This document shows positions 11,843 through 23,981 of a DNA stretch of 64,000 nucleotides, piece by piece (the stretch's first letter is position 1; every line of letters starts with the position of its first letter). The DNA comes from Raffaelea ambrosiae (taxonomy: Eukaryota > Ascomycota > Sordariomycetes > Ophiostomatales > Ophiostomataceae), in contig PCDI01000009.1 in NCBI GenBank assembly GCA_002778195.1, positions 376,291-440,290 of the forward strand. The letters are read 5' to 3'. A program made the position numbers and the translations under genes. The notes beneath the pieces are model-generated. The model ran no database searches, was not told where the DNA came from, and saw only the letters and a program-made list of their open reading frames with translations.

Positions 11843-14180
11843 ATGGCCGGCCTACTCCCCTCGCCCTCCGCTGCCATCCACCCTGCCTTGGCAGACACTG
11901 CAGAACTGACTGCAGAAGTGCCGCGTCCTCTGCAGGTCGTTGCTCCGCCCACGTCCACCATTAGTGGTCCTGCTGGTTCTACTGGTTCTACTGGTTCTAC
12001 TGGTTCTACCGGTTCTGCTGGTTCTGCTGCTGGTCCTGCCGCCGACCGTCCAGGCACCTCATATAACACGGCGTCTCCCACGGGTGAGCCCAGCACCAGC
12101 AGCCGCACAAACAGCTGCACAAACAGCCCGAACAGCAAGAGCGTCAAGAACGTCAAGAACATCTCCCTGGACAACACCCACCCCCAGTATGCCGACCGTC
12201 TAGGCGACGCCTTCGCCTTGCGCTCTCCCTCGGCACCCCGTACGCCTGGTCCTCTGCAGCTGCACCACAGCCAGTCGCCCACCAGCGCCAACCACAGCTT
12301 CGAGGCTGTTCCTCGCCAGACCATCTTCAAGGCCCTGCAGTCCGTGGCCCGGAGCCACAAGCCCGAGGCCCTGTCGCTCTCCAGCATGCTGAACGCCACC
12401 ATCCACCCCCCGGCCTTCGCCGCCGGAGCCAACGAAGGCCTGTCCATAGAGCAGGTCATGGAGCAGAGAGAGCGCCGTGCCAGCGAGAGCACGGTTGGCG
12501 AAGCGCCCAAGACGGAAGTCACGGGACAACAACACCAACAACACCAGCAAACCCAGCAAACCCAGCAAACCCAGCAAAACCAAACATCACGAGAACCTCC
12601 GTCACGGGCTTCGCAACCGCCACCAGCCTCTGCCGCTGCCTCTTCCTCCTCCCAGCAGCTCTGCGACGCCCTCAATGACCTCGCCCTCCGCAGCAGCAAC
12701 AGCCACGCCACGCCCACTGCCACTGCCTCCCCAGACGTCTTCGCCTCCATGAAGTCCCCGTGCTACTACCACCAGCGCTTCGACGATGCCGTCGACATCG
12801 ACAAGGTTCTCGAGGAGATTAAGAACGACGAGTGGATGTCGCACTCGCGCCTCGTCCAGACCGCCACCGGCGTCCGCGAGGTCTCCAAGCAGCTCCAGCG
12901 CCGGCCCATCCGCCGCGCTGTCCGCAACATCATGATTGTCACCAAGGCCCGCGACAACCAGCTGGTCGTCCTCACCCGCGAGCTCGCCCAGTGGCTGCTG
13001 TCCACGCCCCGCTACGGCTCCGACGTGGGCGTCAATGTCTACGTCGACGCCAAGCTGCGCAACTCGAAGCGCTTCAGTGCCGACAGTCTCGTGAGCGCCG
13101 ACCCCCGCTTCTCGACCATGCTGCGCTACTGGACACCCGACCTGTGCTGGAGCCAGCCCGAGAAGTTCGATCTTGTCATCACCCTCGGCGGCGACGGCAC
13201 TGTCCTCTTTACGTCGTGGCTCTTCCAGCGCATCGTGCCGCCCGTCCTGTCCTTCAGCCTCGGCAGCCTCGGCTTCCTGACCACGTTCGAGTTTGAGCGC
13301 TTCCGCGACCATCTCGACCGCATCATGGGCAGCGACGGCATGCGCGTCAATCTGCGCATGCGCTTTACCTGCACTGTCTACCGTGATGGCGCCACTGTTG
13401 GCAGCAACCACAGCAACACCAACACCTCCCGCGCGCCCAATGCCCCGCTCCTCGAGGAGGGCGAGCAGTTCGAAGTCCTCAACGAGCTGGTCATTGACCG
13501 CGGCCCGTCGCCTTACGTGTCCAACCTGGAGCTGTACGGTGACGACGAGCTGCTGACCGTTGTTCAAGCCGACGGCTGCATCTTTTCTACGCCCACAGGT
13601 AGGTTGTGAATATACAATACTGTGGAACACACCATGGACATGTGCGCATTGACATCTGACTACAACATCTGCTAACAACTGTTCCTCAGGCTCAACCGCA
13701 TACTCCCTCTCGGCTGGCGGCTCCCTTGTCCACCCTGACATCCCCGCCATCCTCCTGACTCCCATCTGCCCGCACACCCTCTCCTTCCGCCCCATGGTCC
13801 TGTCCGACACGATGCTCCTCCGGGTGTCCGTTCCCCGCAACAGCCGCGCCACCGCCTACTGTGCGTTCGACGGCAAGGGCCGCATCGAGCTGAAGCAGGG
13901 CGACTGTGTCACCATCACGGCGTCGCAGTACCCCTTCCCGACGGTCACCCGCACCGACACCGAGTGGTTCGACTCTGTGTCGCGAACCCTGCGGTGGAAC
14001 ACGCGCGCGGCCACCCAGAAGGGCTTTACCGATGGCATTGCTAGCAGCGCCGCGAGCGATGCCGGCGGCAAGGACGATGTCGATTGGGACATTGACACCG
14101 ACTCTGGATACTATGCGAGCGAGGAAGGGAGTGCGAGTGCGAGTCCATTGCGCCGACAAATGAGTCTCCTCGGAATGTAA
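11843..14180 (+). CDS. UTR1: ATP-NAD kinase (Utr1-like)
   Basis: Phosphorylates NAD(H) to NADP(H) using ATP, supplying cytosolic NADPH. Exons 11843-13598 and 13690-14180 (intron donor GTAGGT, acceptor CTCAG) give 748 residues. Residues 1-300 are a low-complexity extension with GST nonapeptide-encoding DNA repeats (about 45-62) and a His/Gln/Thr repeat (about 230-250). The catalytic core starts near RRAVRNIMIVTKARD (about 360). It has the GGDGT nucleotide motif at residues 449-453, SLGSLGFLTTFEF after it, NELVIDRGPSPY, and the GSTAYSLSAGGSLVHP motif that spans the splice junction at residue 586. The acidic DDVDWDIDTDSGYY tail is also seen in fungal Utr1-type enzymes. No mitochondrial presequence is evident, so the cytosolic Utr1 group fits better than Pos5. 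The leader is long and pyrimidine-rich. Confidence 0.93.
11966..12030. repeat. 9-bp coding tandem repeat (GGTTCTACT)
   Basis: About six imperfect nonamers encoding Gly-Ser-Thr/Ala triplets in the disordered N-terminus of the NAD kinase. Confidence 0.85.
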
Positions 14181-16202
14181 ACCAAGAGAGAAAGAAAAAA
14201 GGAACCTACAAACCCGGGCAACCTCTGGGCCGGGATCACCCGACACCCCCGACGAGCAACATCATAATATGCACATACATGGCTCTAGAATATACACCTA
14301 CTGGAGAACCCAGATTCGCACACGGACGAGAAATCCATGTGTGTATTCCCATCACAAAAAAACTACCATCACATACGCACACGCAAAGGACCAGAACATA
14401 TTATTATACCATGTATACACACGACATACACGCATAGTCTCTCTCGGAACAGAAATCGGAACAGAAAGTGAGAGAGACCTTGACGGCTTACGTCTGTTTC
14501 TTTTCGCCCTCTTTCTATTTTTCATATGCGCTGTGTCCTCGCTCATTTTTGTCTTTTTGAGGTTTCCTCTTCAATTTTTTTTTCATCACTTAACCCTCTT
14601 CGTTTTCTTGTTTAGATAGAGACGACCACTGCAGGCGTACATTTCTTTCCTTTTTTTGCATGAGCTTGCTACTGCTGTTTGTTTCTTTTTTTGTTTTATT
14701 TCCTTTGTATATAGGACCAGTAACACACGTGTATATAGCCACGCGCCCAAAAAGCCAGAAAACAGAAAAGATGCCGGACACACGTCTTTTTTTTTGACTA
14801 TCTATCATTGGACATGCACCGTGCGATTTATCAGCCAGAACTTGAACTGTCCCGATATACAATCAGCGTGGAAACCAGTGTAGGAATCAATCATAGGTGC
14901 AATGTACCTCAAACACTGTTGTACGAAAGTCGAGCAGGTTTCGGTGTCAAATATATTCTCATTGATAAAGAGTAGAGCACATATACACATGATGCGTCAA
15001 GAAATAAAATAAAAAGAAACACCCACCCATCACTCCCGTTCCAGAAACCAGAGACCAAACAGGAAGAAGATGAAGAAAGATCAGAAATAAAGAGAAACCA
15101 GAAACCAGAAACCGAAAGCCAGACCTCAAAAAGCAAAAAGACGAACCCCCCCTTTTTCATGCCCACCGAGAAAATGAAGAAATTTGGGAAAGACAAAAGG
15201 GGAGAAAAAAAAAACCGAAGACAACGGGGAGGAGTGTGACAAAGGAAAAACAAGTACTGAGAAAAAAAACCCAGAGTGAAGGAGAGACTTGAAATGAGAT
15301 AAAACAGTTGTGAATGAGAGACTTGAAAATGCGAAAATCTGAAAATCGTCCATCGTGCACTTCGTTCAGTACAGAAAAGAAGCAGAGAACCATAGGACAG
15401 GGGAACAAAGGAAAATGTGGAAAAAAGGGGGCAAGACCAAACGACAGCATGAGACATAAAGGAATAGTCAGTTCATTTTGCCGACGTAAGCATAAAGGGA
15501 AAAAAGAGAGAACACCCGAGATATTGTTCGAGTTCCATAATTTCCATGCTGCAGGTTTTTTTTTCCCCTTCACTTTTCGTTGTTGCGTTGAGTTGTTGTC
15601 GATCCATCTCCTGGCTTGTTGTTATAGCTGTTGTTTTTCGCCTTTGTTAAATGGTTGTTGCAATTAGGTTATCCGCCGAGCGTATGTCGACCTCTTATAG
15701 CCTGGCCACCCACCCCCCCTTCCAGACATATGTTCTTGCGTTTGTTTTGCTGTCATGGTATTGTCGTCATTTTTTTCGTCTTTCTTTTCGTTTCCGGGCC
15801 GCCCTCTTCCAGTGCCGATCTCGACACGTGAGAAAAAAAGACATCCAAATCAAGTATCTGTTTCTTTCCAGCCATACAGGTAGCAATGGCGCAAGTTTCT
15901 CCATCTGGTTCAGACACGGCCATTCCCGCGACGATCCCTTTGTTGGGTTGCAGATACGACCACATGGAGCTAAGCCTCGACTGAGGCTTGCATAATGGCA
16001 ATTGACCACCAATAAACCGTCTGTCCATTGGTGGCAGTGGGTTTCTCGGTGGAAGAGAGGGAGCAGGGAAAGACAAAAAACAGGGACCAAAAAAATACAC
16101 GTAGGGGGAGGCGAGAGGAAATCAGGCTCGACAAGAGTTGATGGCATCGTAATTAATTATTACTGTTCTTGTTTGTGTGTTTGGGAAGACATACCCCGGT
16201 CA
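14181..16202. other. Convergent intergenic region, NAD kinase / homeodomain gene
   Basis: Two kb of AT-richer DNA between two stop codons, with A-, T- and purine-rich runs and no coding signal. It should contain both 3' UTRs. Confidence 0.6.
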
Positions 16203-18702
16203 TCAACGCCAGTTCCCCTGGGACAGCGACAGCAGCCCGGCGACACAGTCCAGGTCGCCGCGCTTGCTGGGGCTGACCTGGTCGCCTCGCATGAACCGCT
16301 CAACGTCATCGACACCAGCGATGGTGGCGGCCCGTGGCAGGGGCAGGCGCCGCTGCCTGGCCGGGCTGTTTCCCGAGGGGTCTTCGTAGATGTCCTGGCC
16401 ATTGAAGGACAAAGCACCGCCCGTGGACTTGCCGCGGGCATGGCGCGTGGCGAGCATCTCGCTGGCAGCGTCTCGGAAGCTGCTCTTGCCGCTGTCCAGA
16501 ACACGGCCCGTCGACCGCTGGTGGTGGTGGCTGTTGCTACGAGCCGATGGCAGCGGCCGCCTTCCGTTGCTGTTGCCGGCCCCCGAGGGGTGGCCGAGCC
16601 GTGGTGCGTGGGCAACCGGGTTGCCATCCTCGTCCGGGCTCCAGTTCTCCTTGTCCGAGTCGTTGCCGGACAGGAGAGTCGACAGCTTGAGCTTCTTCTT
16701 CTTCTCCTCGTCCACCCATGCTGCCTTGCTGTCCTTCTCCTCCATGCCCCACACATCGCGAGAGCTCTGCATGCGGGCGACGCTGCTGGTGGCCCGGCCG
16801 AGCTTGGCCCGCTTCGCGCCAGAGCGAGGACCCGCTGACCGGGTCGGGGTGTTGCGCTTCGCCGCGTTGGGCTGAAGCACAGCCGATGAGGCAGCCGGGG
16901 ACAGTGCCGCTGCGCTGGTGGCGGATGCCGACCGCAGCAGGCTGATGGCGGCAATGGCGGACCCGCTCGCCTCGTGCTGGGCCTGTGCGCTGAGCTCGTC
17001 GTCGGCGCGGGTCTCGGCATCGCACACGGACTCCCACGCGTGCACGTCGCGCGAGCGACCACGCAGCAGCCGCGGCGGGTGGGCCGGCTGGGAGACCGGT
17101 GCTGGTGGAGGGGCAGAGTCGGACGACAGCGAGCCCGTCAGGCTGGAAATGGGAGGCAGCGTCAGGCCCAGGCTGGGCAGCGCAGAGTGGCTGCGGTTCA
17201 GGCCTGACCGGCGAATGGCAGGAAGGGCCGGCACCGGGCTGTCGCTGCCCGAGCTGCTGTGGGCCCGATCCAGGGTGGGGAGAGTCTGTGGGTGGGGAAG
17301 ACGAGGCGGGGACGGCGACATGCTCGAGATGACCTCCGCCTTGCCCTCCAAGGACAGGGAGAGGCGGAACGGCCGCTGACTGGCCGGCTGTGGCGGCGGC
17401 TGCTGTGCGGGCAGAGGAGGGAGCACAGGACCAGCCGCAGGAGTCGGGGCCGGCTGGGCAACAAAGGGATCGGACTTGACCGGGTCTTCCTGGGGGCTGT
17501 CGCGGCCGATGTGGCCGCTGCTGTGGGCACTGAAAGAGGAGGGCGTCGAGAAAGAGCTGTGCATGTTCCACCGATTGGCCAGATAGCCCACAGAGCCGAC
17601 CGAGCTCGAGAAAGAATGCGCGGCGGACAGGGGCGTCTGGGCCATGCCGCCGTGGAGGCCGTGTTCCTCCGGCTGGCGCTGCTGGCGTTCCTCGGCCAGC
17701 TTCCGGGCCAGAGCGTCCGGCATCCACGGGCCCATTTCGGGCGACGAGAGAGGGGTCGTAGAGGGCGCAGTGCTGCTGCTGGGCGTGGCCATGGCGGCCG
17801 AGCTCAGCTGCTGGTGCTGGGGCGGTGATGAGATGACGGTGCTGTCGGAGTAGGGCAGTTGTTGTTGCGGAGCCGGGTGGTGGCTGTGGCCGTAGGGCAT
17901 CGGCGGGTCGGACGAGAGGGCGTGCATGCCGCCATAGCGGAGGGCGGCAATCTCCTGCGGCGAGAGTGGCCGAGATTTGCGGCGGTCGTTCTGTCGTCGG
18001 TTTTGGAACCAGATCTGTGAAAGCGTGAGGCCGTTCGGTTAGCGTCGGGTCTCGCCTTGCCCGATAGTTGGGACGGCCGGCACAGCTGCCGTGTAAGCCG
18101 CAGCGGCGCGTCCGACGCGTCGACGGGACCAGCAAGACAGCCGCATGCCGTCCGTGCTGTGCATCCAGAACTCACCTGCACTTCCTTCTCGTTCAGGGAC
18201 ACCTGGCTGACGATGTCCAGACGCGCCGTCTTGTCTGGCTTGGGATTGGCCAGATAGGCAGCCTCCAGGATGGCCTTGTCTTTAGCACTGCGTACGGGGA
18301 GGGGGGCCAGAAAGCCGCCGTCAGCAACAACAATCACAAATCACAAATCACAGCCCAGAAGATGCATGGCACGTTCAATTGGCACAGGCGAGGCCAGCCA
18401 TAGCAAGCTTGGGGCGAACCAGGGGACGAGAAAGAGGGGACGCGTCCCCCGGGAGGTAGATGCACATACGCGGTTCGCTTCCGCTTCCCTTTGGGATGCC
18501 GAAGCATGCTCGGGTCCGCCGCGTCTGAGGAAGGCACATTCGCCTCGTCGGCCTTGCCACTGCTGCTGCTGGCACTTCCTTGGCTGCTTCGGGGAGACGA
18601 GGAGAGCTGCTCGCCGCCAGACGCGTGACTGTCCATCCGGGGCAGCTGCGGCTGGCCTGCAGCCAGAGAAGGCGGGGAGGAGGGCGAGGTCGTGGCCTCC
18701 AT
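16203..18702 (-). CDS. Homeodomain transcription factor (Yox1/Yhp1-like)
   Basis: Three exons on the minus strand: 18702-18470, 18287-18176 and 18014-16203, giving 718 residues. The homeodomain (about residues 70-129) is split over all three exons and is only seen after splicing. It starts with a basic KGKRKRTAAKDKAILEAAY arm and helix 1, then NPKPDKTARLDIVSQVSLNEKEVQ, and recognition helix IWFQNRRQNDRRKS with the invariant W117, F118, N120 and R122. Introns use donors GTATGT and GTGAGT. The rest is Ser/Pro/Gln-rich, with a DSDKENWSPDEDG motif near residue 560 and a conserved-looking short C-terminus (DCVAGLLSLSQGNWR). In yeasts the Yox1/Yhp1 group represses cell-cycle genes; assignment to that group is by the homeodomain only. 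Several ACGCGT sites lie in and just upstream of the gene. Confidence 0.88.
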
Positions 18703-18800
18703 GGCGGATAGAGGAGGAGAGGAAAGGAAGGGAAGGGAAAGGAAGGGGGAGGGGGAAGGAAAACAAACGAGTGGAAGGACACGAGAAGTGAGGCTTCAAT

Positions 18801-18806
18801 ACGCGT
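18801..18806. promoter_or_regulatory. ACGCGT (MluI cell-cycle box-like) upstream of homeodomain gene
   Basis: Palindromic ACGCGT, the core bound by MBF in yeasts, lies 99 bp before the start codon of the Yox1-like gene. Further copies occur within the gene at 18623 (exon 1), 18440 (intron 1) and 18115 (intron 2). A 6-mer is common by chance, so regulation is inferred only. Confidence 0.35.
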
Positions 18807-19661
18807 CGGTGATGCAAAGAGTCATGAGGGAGAAAGAAGAAGCAGGGAAGAAGCAGGAGAGGGAAAGAGCGAGGGAGGGAAGAAAAGGAAAGAGCACACA
18901 AGGCAGGAACGCGGCACACAAGAGGCAGTTGTGACCCAGACACGACAATATTACAAGACACCCACAAAATATACAAGATACAAGGAGAAAATAAAAAATA
19001 AAAAGCCCGCCAGACACGAGACCGCGAAGCGTGTTGGAGAAGTGGGTGCAGTGTAGCGCCGCAGCACGCAGCTAGCGGGTCATTTTGCGCTGTGCAAATG
19101 GCACGCAGGAAACCCCTCTCTCTGGCGAGACGCCATTTAACATCTGGCAAGCGTGTCTGTGATACGACCTGCAGCAGGGTGGAGGAGGAAGGGGGCCCGG
19201 GACCAAACAAGGGACCGAAGGGGCGTCTTGCAATCGGATAACTTCATAATGGATACGATGCTTGCTGCACAAAGTATGTGGTCCTGGCGTGTTCCTGCCC
19301 GTGCAGGCTTGTTGGCACCGGTCGTGGCTGCCGGTAGTGGAAAACAGGCGTGTACAATAATACGCAGTGAGAAGTCATCTTATTACTTACAGCTTGACGT
19401 GACGGAAGGCACGAGCGGTGGGGCGTCTCTTCTCCTAAACGCAGCCCCCCCGGGTCTCCATAAGAGCGCCGAGTTCGTGTCCGCCAATCAGAAGACGCGC
19501 GGCGCGTCTGCACTTTCCCAATCCGGCAATCAAGCAAACAGACCCAGCAGCCTCGTTGACCCGACGACCTCTTATTAATGCTCCAGCGAGGTGCAGGAAC
19601 CGCCAAAAGGGCGTCGACAATTTTTTTTTGGGCCGCTCCTCCTGAACTCTCCCCCCCCCCC

Positions 19662-19751
19662 NNNNNNNNNNNNNNNNNNNNNNNNNNNNNNNNNNNNNNN
19701 NNNNNNNNNNNNNNNNNNNNNNNNNNNNNNNNNNNNNNNNNNNNNNNNNNN
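19662..19751. other. Assembly gap (90 N)
   Basis: Unsequenced bases preceded by a run of 11 C and followed by a run of 7 G, so the break is at a homopolymer. Frames crossing it are meaningless. Confidence 1.
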
Positions 19752-20983
19752 GGGGGGGTTTTTCTTGATCCCTCTTTTGCGTCTAACTACAGAGTATCGT
19801 GTTTTCGTTCTTTTCGTTCTTTTCGTGTTTCCCCCCCTCTCTCTCCTGGCCGCCCCCTTTCCCACCGTTTGGTGGGGGGGGCCCTCATTTCTCCTAACTT
19901 GCTTTTTTGGCGTTTTCGCTGCAGAGCCGCGCCTCCGTCGGATAGAGCGAGAACGAAAATCGATCGATCGCTCCTGCTCTTTTTCACCGCCTGCAGCCGT
20001 GTAAATTGCTAATTGGTAAAGTACCCTTGTATCTTAGCCATCATTTCTTGTTGGGCGCGTCTTTGTCGTGCCGCTTGCCCATGGAGCTCCTTTTCGCTGC
20101 CCCTTCTCTGCTAGCTCTTCTTCCCAGTTTAATGGCTTTCTCCTCTTCGTTCTTTTACATGCATACAGAGAACACGGTCCTCCGTCTTATTTGACAGTCA
20201 CCCCGAATAGGCCGGTTTCTGTGACGCTACAGAAACGAGACGCGCCGGCTGGGCTAGAGGCCAATTGACTCTCTTGGCACGGAACTTCATTTCTCTCTCT
20301 TGCGACGTCCAAGTCTTTAAAGACCCTGCTTGCGCTTTGCACACAATGTGCACTCCGAGTTGTGCACCTGCATGTGTGTCCGTGTTGGTCTGCGTCTTGT
20401 GTCGTCGTATCCATCTCTCATAGTTCCAGCACATGCCTCCTTTGGTTCCTGACTTCGCATTTTATCTGCCAGAGATGCAACGCAGTCATTGCCCAATTGA
20501 GCCATATGTTACAAATCGCGCCTTGCTTCTTTTTCGCGTCGTGCTCCAACGATCGACATCAACGGCCATGTTGAATGTTTGCTTCCAATGCTCATGGGAG
20601 TCACATTCACTGAACCCAACAACCAACCCACGGAATGGTGTGCAGTACAAGACGCGTGTTGTTACATAGACCGAGGAAAGCCGCACCATGGCTAGCCTCG
20701 CCTCACATAACATATGACGCCCTAGCCATTGTTAAGTACTTCATGTCCCGTCCAACTGCATGCCACGAAGTAGTTGCCTTCTGTTAGCCCATGGAGGATC
20801 TAGATGGGCTTTTCCGAGTTAATCGGATAAGATAGTCCTACACACAGTTAGCTCGTCTACACGATCTTCCAGTTGGCCTTGCCTGTATTAACTCACGTTC
20901 ACGTGTAAGGTGCACCCATGACCGGCACACGTAAATCAAGTTGCCAGGCATGTGGCGAAGAACTGGAGCTCTTTCATTGGTAT

Positions 20984-21043
20984 TGCCAAGCAGTGGCAAG
21001 CAGTAGCAAGCAGTAGCAAGCAGTAGCAAGCAGTAGCAAGCAG
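20984..21043. repeat. 10-bp tandem repeat (GCAAGCAGTA), about 6 copies
   Basis: Head-to-tail decamers, four of them identical, in gene-free DNA. Confidence 0.95.
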
Positions 21044-22050
21044 CCATAGAATCCTTGCTCATGCGGATCGCCAATTGGCCTACCGAGTTTCATGCTGCTG
21101 TTCACTGCACTTATGTCGACACAGTGTAAACACAGTTTAATAACGGCCGCCCAGTGGACTGTGTCAAAGCTGCTCTGCAAGCTCTTCCCCGCCAAACGAA
21201 ATAATCAAAGGGTTGAAAAGCTGCCCCACCAATGGAAAAGTTTTGAGTGGCGCACCCCTCACTCTCATGAGACAGGTCACGAAATATGCGGCGGCTACAC
21301 CGCTTTGGTCCTGAGAGCTTCCTGCTGTGTCAGCTCTGCAATGTACATAGTAAATCACTCTATTGTGAGGTGTTGTGGTTGTCGGACCGGCAGGATCGGC
21401 CAGTTGCTTGCTACAGAAACTGTGATTGACGTCGGATTCCATATCTAGGCGCTTACTGCGCTGGTCTTGTGCCCAATCGCGACAGCGCCTCTCTCAAATT
21501 ATGACGACAGACAAAGACCAGTTATCGAAACCGAGCAAAACCAAAAAAAAGCAAAAAAGCAAAACAGATAACAAAAACAAGACCTCGTTTCTGGGGGAGG
21601 GGACAAGCGGGTGGTGAAAATCCCTCCTCTTGATTTTTTTTTCTTTTCATGTTTGGTCTCCGTCAAAGCACGTTCCAGAAGAATCGTATTTCTGGAGCGG
21701 CCATCTTTCTTTTTTCCATGTTTCTTGTGCTTCCTTCTTGTCCGACTACTATGCCCATACTTTTTTTTGCAGTGGTCTATCTATCCTTTCTTTCATTTCG
21801 TTTCATAGAAAATATAGAAGCAAACCGCTCCCTTGTCCTCCCCTTATCTCTTGTCTCTTTTGCACTTCCCGGTAAACATCATGCTCATGGCCTTTCCTTC
21901 ACGCCGCTCTGCGTCACTCGCAAAAAGTTGTCCAAATATTGCACTAGCGACGAAATGAATGCCGTAGTATGCTTTGCCGTTCCGTCTCTTTCCCCGTGAT
22001 GCGTGGCGACAGGAGGGGCCCGCGCGCCACGTGTCTCGCTCGCTCATCCT

Positions 22051-23061
22051 TTACAAGTCGTCATCGTCCTCCTCGGGCAGCGGCATGGCAGCAGCGTCGT
22101 CCATGTCCTTCTTGTACTGGGCAAGAAGTGCCGGGTCGACCTCGGCGGTGGGGGGAGCCAAAGCAGGGGCAGCGACGAAGTCCTGGATCGTATTAGTATC
22201 AAGTCGTACAAAAGAGACCCCACACAGAAAAGGTTCGCTCATCGAGCAAAACGTACCAGAGACGGGTTGCCAACCAGCTTGCGAGCCAGCCACAGGAAGG
22301 GCTTCTCGAAGTTGTAGTTGGACTTGGCCGAGATGTCGTAGTATTGCAGGTTCTTCTTGCGGTGGAATGTGATGGTCTTGGCCTTGACCTTGCGCTCCTT
22401 GACATCGACCTTGTTGCCGCACAGCACGATCGGGATGTTCTCGCAGACACGGACCAGGTCACGGTGCCAGTTGGGCACGTTCTTGTAGGTAATGCGGGAC
22501 GTCACGTCGAACATGATGATGCCGCACTGGCCGTTGATGTAGTAGCCATCGCGCAGACCGCCGAACTTCTCCTGGCCAGCAGTGTCCCAGACGTCGAACT
22601 GAATGGGGCCGAAGTTCTGTTGTTGCGGTTAGCGTTTCTGTATTCAAGTCGACCATATCGGTTTCGTCTTATACCGGTCTGCTCGTGATGATATCACGAG
22701 ATGAGGTGTTTTATCTTACTGTGGTGAAGCCAAGAGGGTGAACCTCGACGCCGAGGGTGGCCATGTACTTCTTCTCAAACTCACCAGTCAAGTGGCGCTT
22801 GACGAAGGTGGTCTAATGCGATGGCACGAGCCTAGTTAGCGGGTGCACCGAAATCGGTCAAAGGTGATGATAGATGAAGGGAGCTGCAGAAGAGCAGCAA
22901 CAGCTCGAGAAGCGTGGAACAGTTTCTCAAATTGATCGCATGAAGGAAGAGATAGTTGTAGCCGGATGGCCTTGCTCAGGACATACCTTGCCAGTACCAC
23001 CATCACCGACCAGCACCAGCTTGAAGGTCGGCACGTTGCTTGCCTGCGCAGCCTCGGCCAT
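22051..23061 (-). CDS. GSP1: GTP-binding nuclear protein Ran (Gsp1)
   Basis: Small GTPase that sets the direction of nuclear import and export and helps spindle and nuclear-envelope assembly. Four coding exons: 23061-22987, 22812-22720, 22616-22257 and 22182-22051, all phase 0, giving 219 residues, the same as yeast Gsp1. Visible motifs are the P-loop GDGGTGK (19-25, split from TT by intron 1), switch I with T44 in ATLGVEVHPL, switch II DTAGQEKFGG (67-76) with catalytic Q71, NKVD (124-127), SAK (152-154) and the acidic EEDDDDL C-terminus. There is no CAAX box, as expected for Ran. Introns have donors GTATGT, GTAAGA and GTACGT. A fifth, 5' UTR intron is likely upstream. The palindrome TCACGTGA lies at 23583-23590 in the promoter. 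Confidence 0.98.
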
Positions 23062-23981
23062 GGTTGTGAGAGATGGAGAGTGCGAAGGGGGTTGTGTAGT
23101 TGTGGATGGAAAAGTCGGTATGCGAAGACGATGACCGACGGTCGTGAGTCTAATATAATTTATTGCGCAGTTAGCACCTGGTTAGAGGGCGTTATGGCGG
23201 TTATGTTGGTAGTTGGGCCAAAAAACACAATCAGGGATCCCTGAAAATCAACAAAAGGAAAAGGCGGGGGGCAGGAAAATAGATAGGCTTTCCGGCCGAT
23301 GGGAAAACAGGGCTCCAGGCACAAAATAGACGGGAATCTCGAAATGAAGCAGTCGTCAAAGTCTAGAATACGTACCTTCGAGCGGGCAGGTGATGAAGGG
23401 GGAGGTTGGTGATCGTTGCTGTCGAGGGGGGGGTTGGGAGGGGAGAAGGAGGAAAAGGGTCCTCAGGCGAAAGAAATCTTTTTGTGATGTTTTTTTTTGT
23501 TGTCCTAGCAAGCGCCAACCACACTGTCGGCCAGCTAATTAATATGTGAAAACCAGGTTGGGCATGGGCGGGGGAGTGTTCATCACGTGATTCCAGTCTT
23601 TGTGGCGAGAGGGGCAAAGAGGCAGGCAAATGGTAGATAGGCGAAGGCAGCAGCTGCTTAATAATCAGAAATGGGCCACCGTGCCAGGTCCCTGATGCAA
23701 TTTGTCTACATTGGGCAGGCAGCCACGCTGGAGCCTTCAGGAGGGCCGTGTTGTTTCTACATGTTTTGCCCTCTTTTGCTTGAAAGGGGCTATAACACGA
23801 GGCGGTTGCCTAAGACGAAATTACGATAATCACACATGAGTCACGACATAGCTGGCCAGATCGAGAATGCCATGCCGATTTTCGAACATTTACTTTGTTG
23901 GTTTCACTGGGTATCAATGTAGCTGTCAACTTGGCCGCCGCAGCCTTTCCATGCTTCTACAGCTCAGGCCAGTTCGCCATC
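23062..23981 (-). promoter_or_regulatory. 5' leader and promoter of GSP1
   Basis: Contains the probable 5' UTR intron (23150-23375), a polypyrimidine stretch on the minus strand (23390-23470) and TCACGTGA at 23583-23590, a bHLH/Cbf1-type E-box. The left part is the 3' flank of NAS2, whose stop is at 23982. No extra gene seen. Confidence 0.55.
23150..23375 (-). other. Probable 5' UTR intron of GSP1
   Basis: On the minus strand, donor AG/GTACGT begins at 23375, a consensus branch GTGCTAAC lies about 25 nt from the acceptor, and TTAG ends at 23150. The 226-nt intron ends 88 nt before the start codon. All three signals match the coding introns of the same gene. Confidence 0.65.

Larger units (their letters stand above)
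18703..22050. other. 3.3-kb gene-free tract with assembly gap
   Basis: The left part (18703-19080) is the purine-rich 5' region of the homeodomain gene. The rest, beyond the N gap, is AT-richer and holds a decamer tandem repeat and a T-rich leader-like stretch (21620-21850), but no coding frame I can support. It ends at the GSP1 stop. Confidence 0.55.

Noticed and set aside
12602..13852. 416-codon open frame on the minus strand
   Set aside because: Antisense to the NAD kinase core in GC-rich DNA and crossing its intron; no family resemblance.
16537..18135. 532-codon alternative frame on the minus strand
   Set aside because: Overlaps the homeodomain gene in another frame; the homeodomain and splice junctions fix the true frame.
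20984..21043. CRISPR-like array
   Set aside because: The decamers are directly adjacent without spacers; eukaryotic nuclear DNA.
19086..21900. Degenerate transposon in the AT-richer tract beside the gap
   Set aside because: No terminal repeats, transposase or reverse-transcriptase motifs seen; a dinucleotide (RIP) index would be needed and was not computed.
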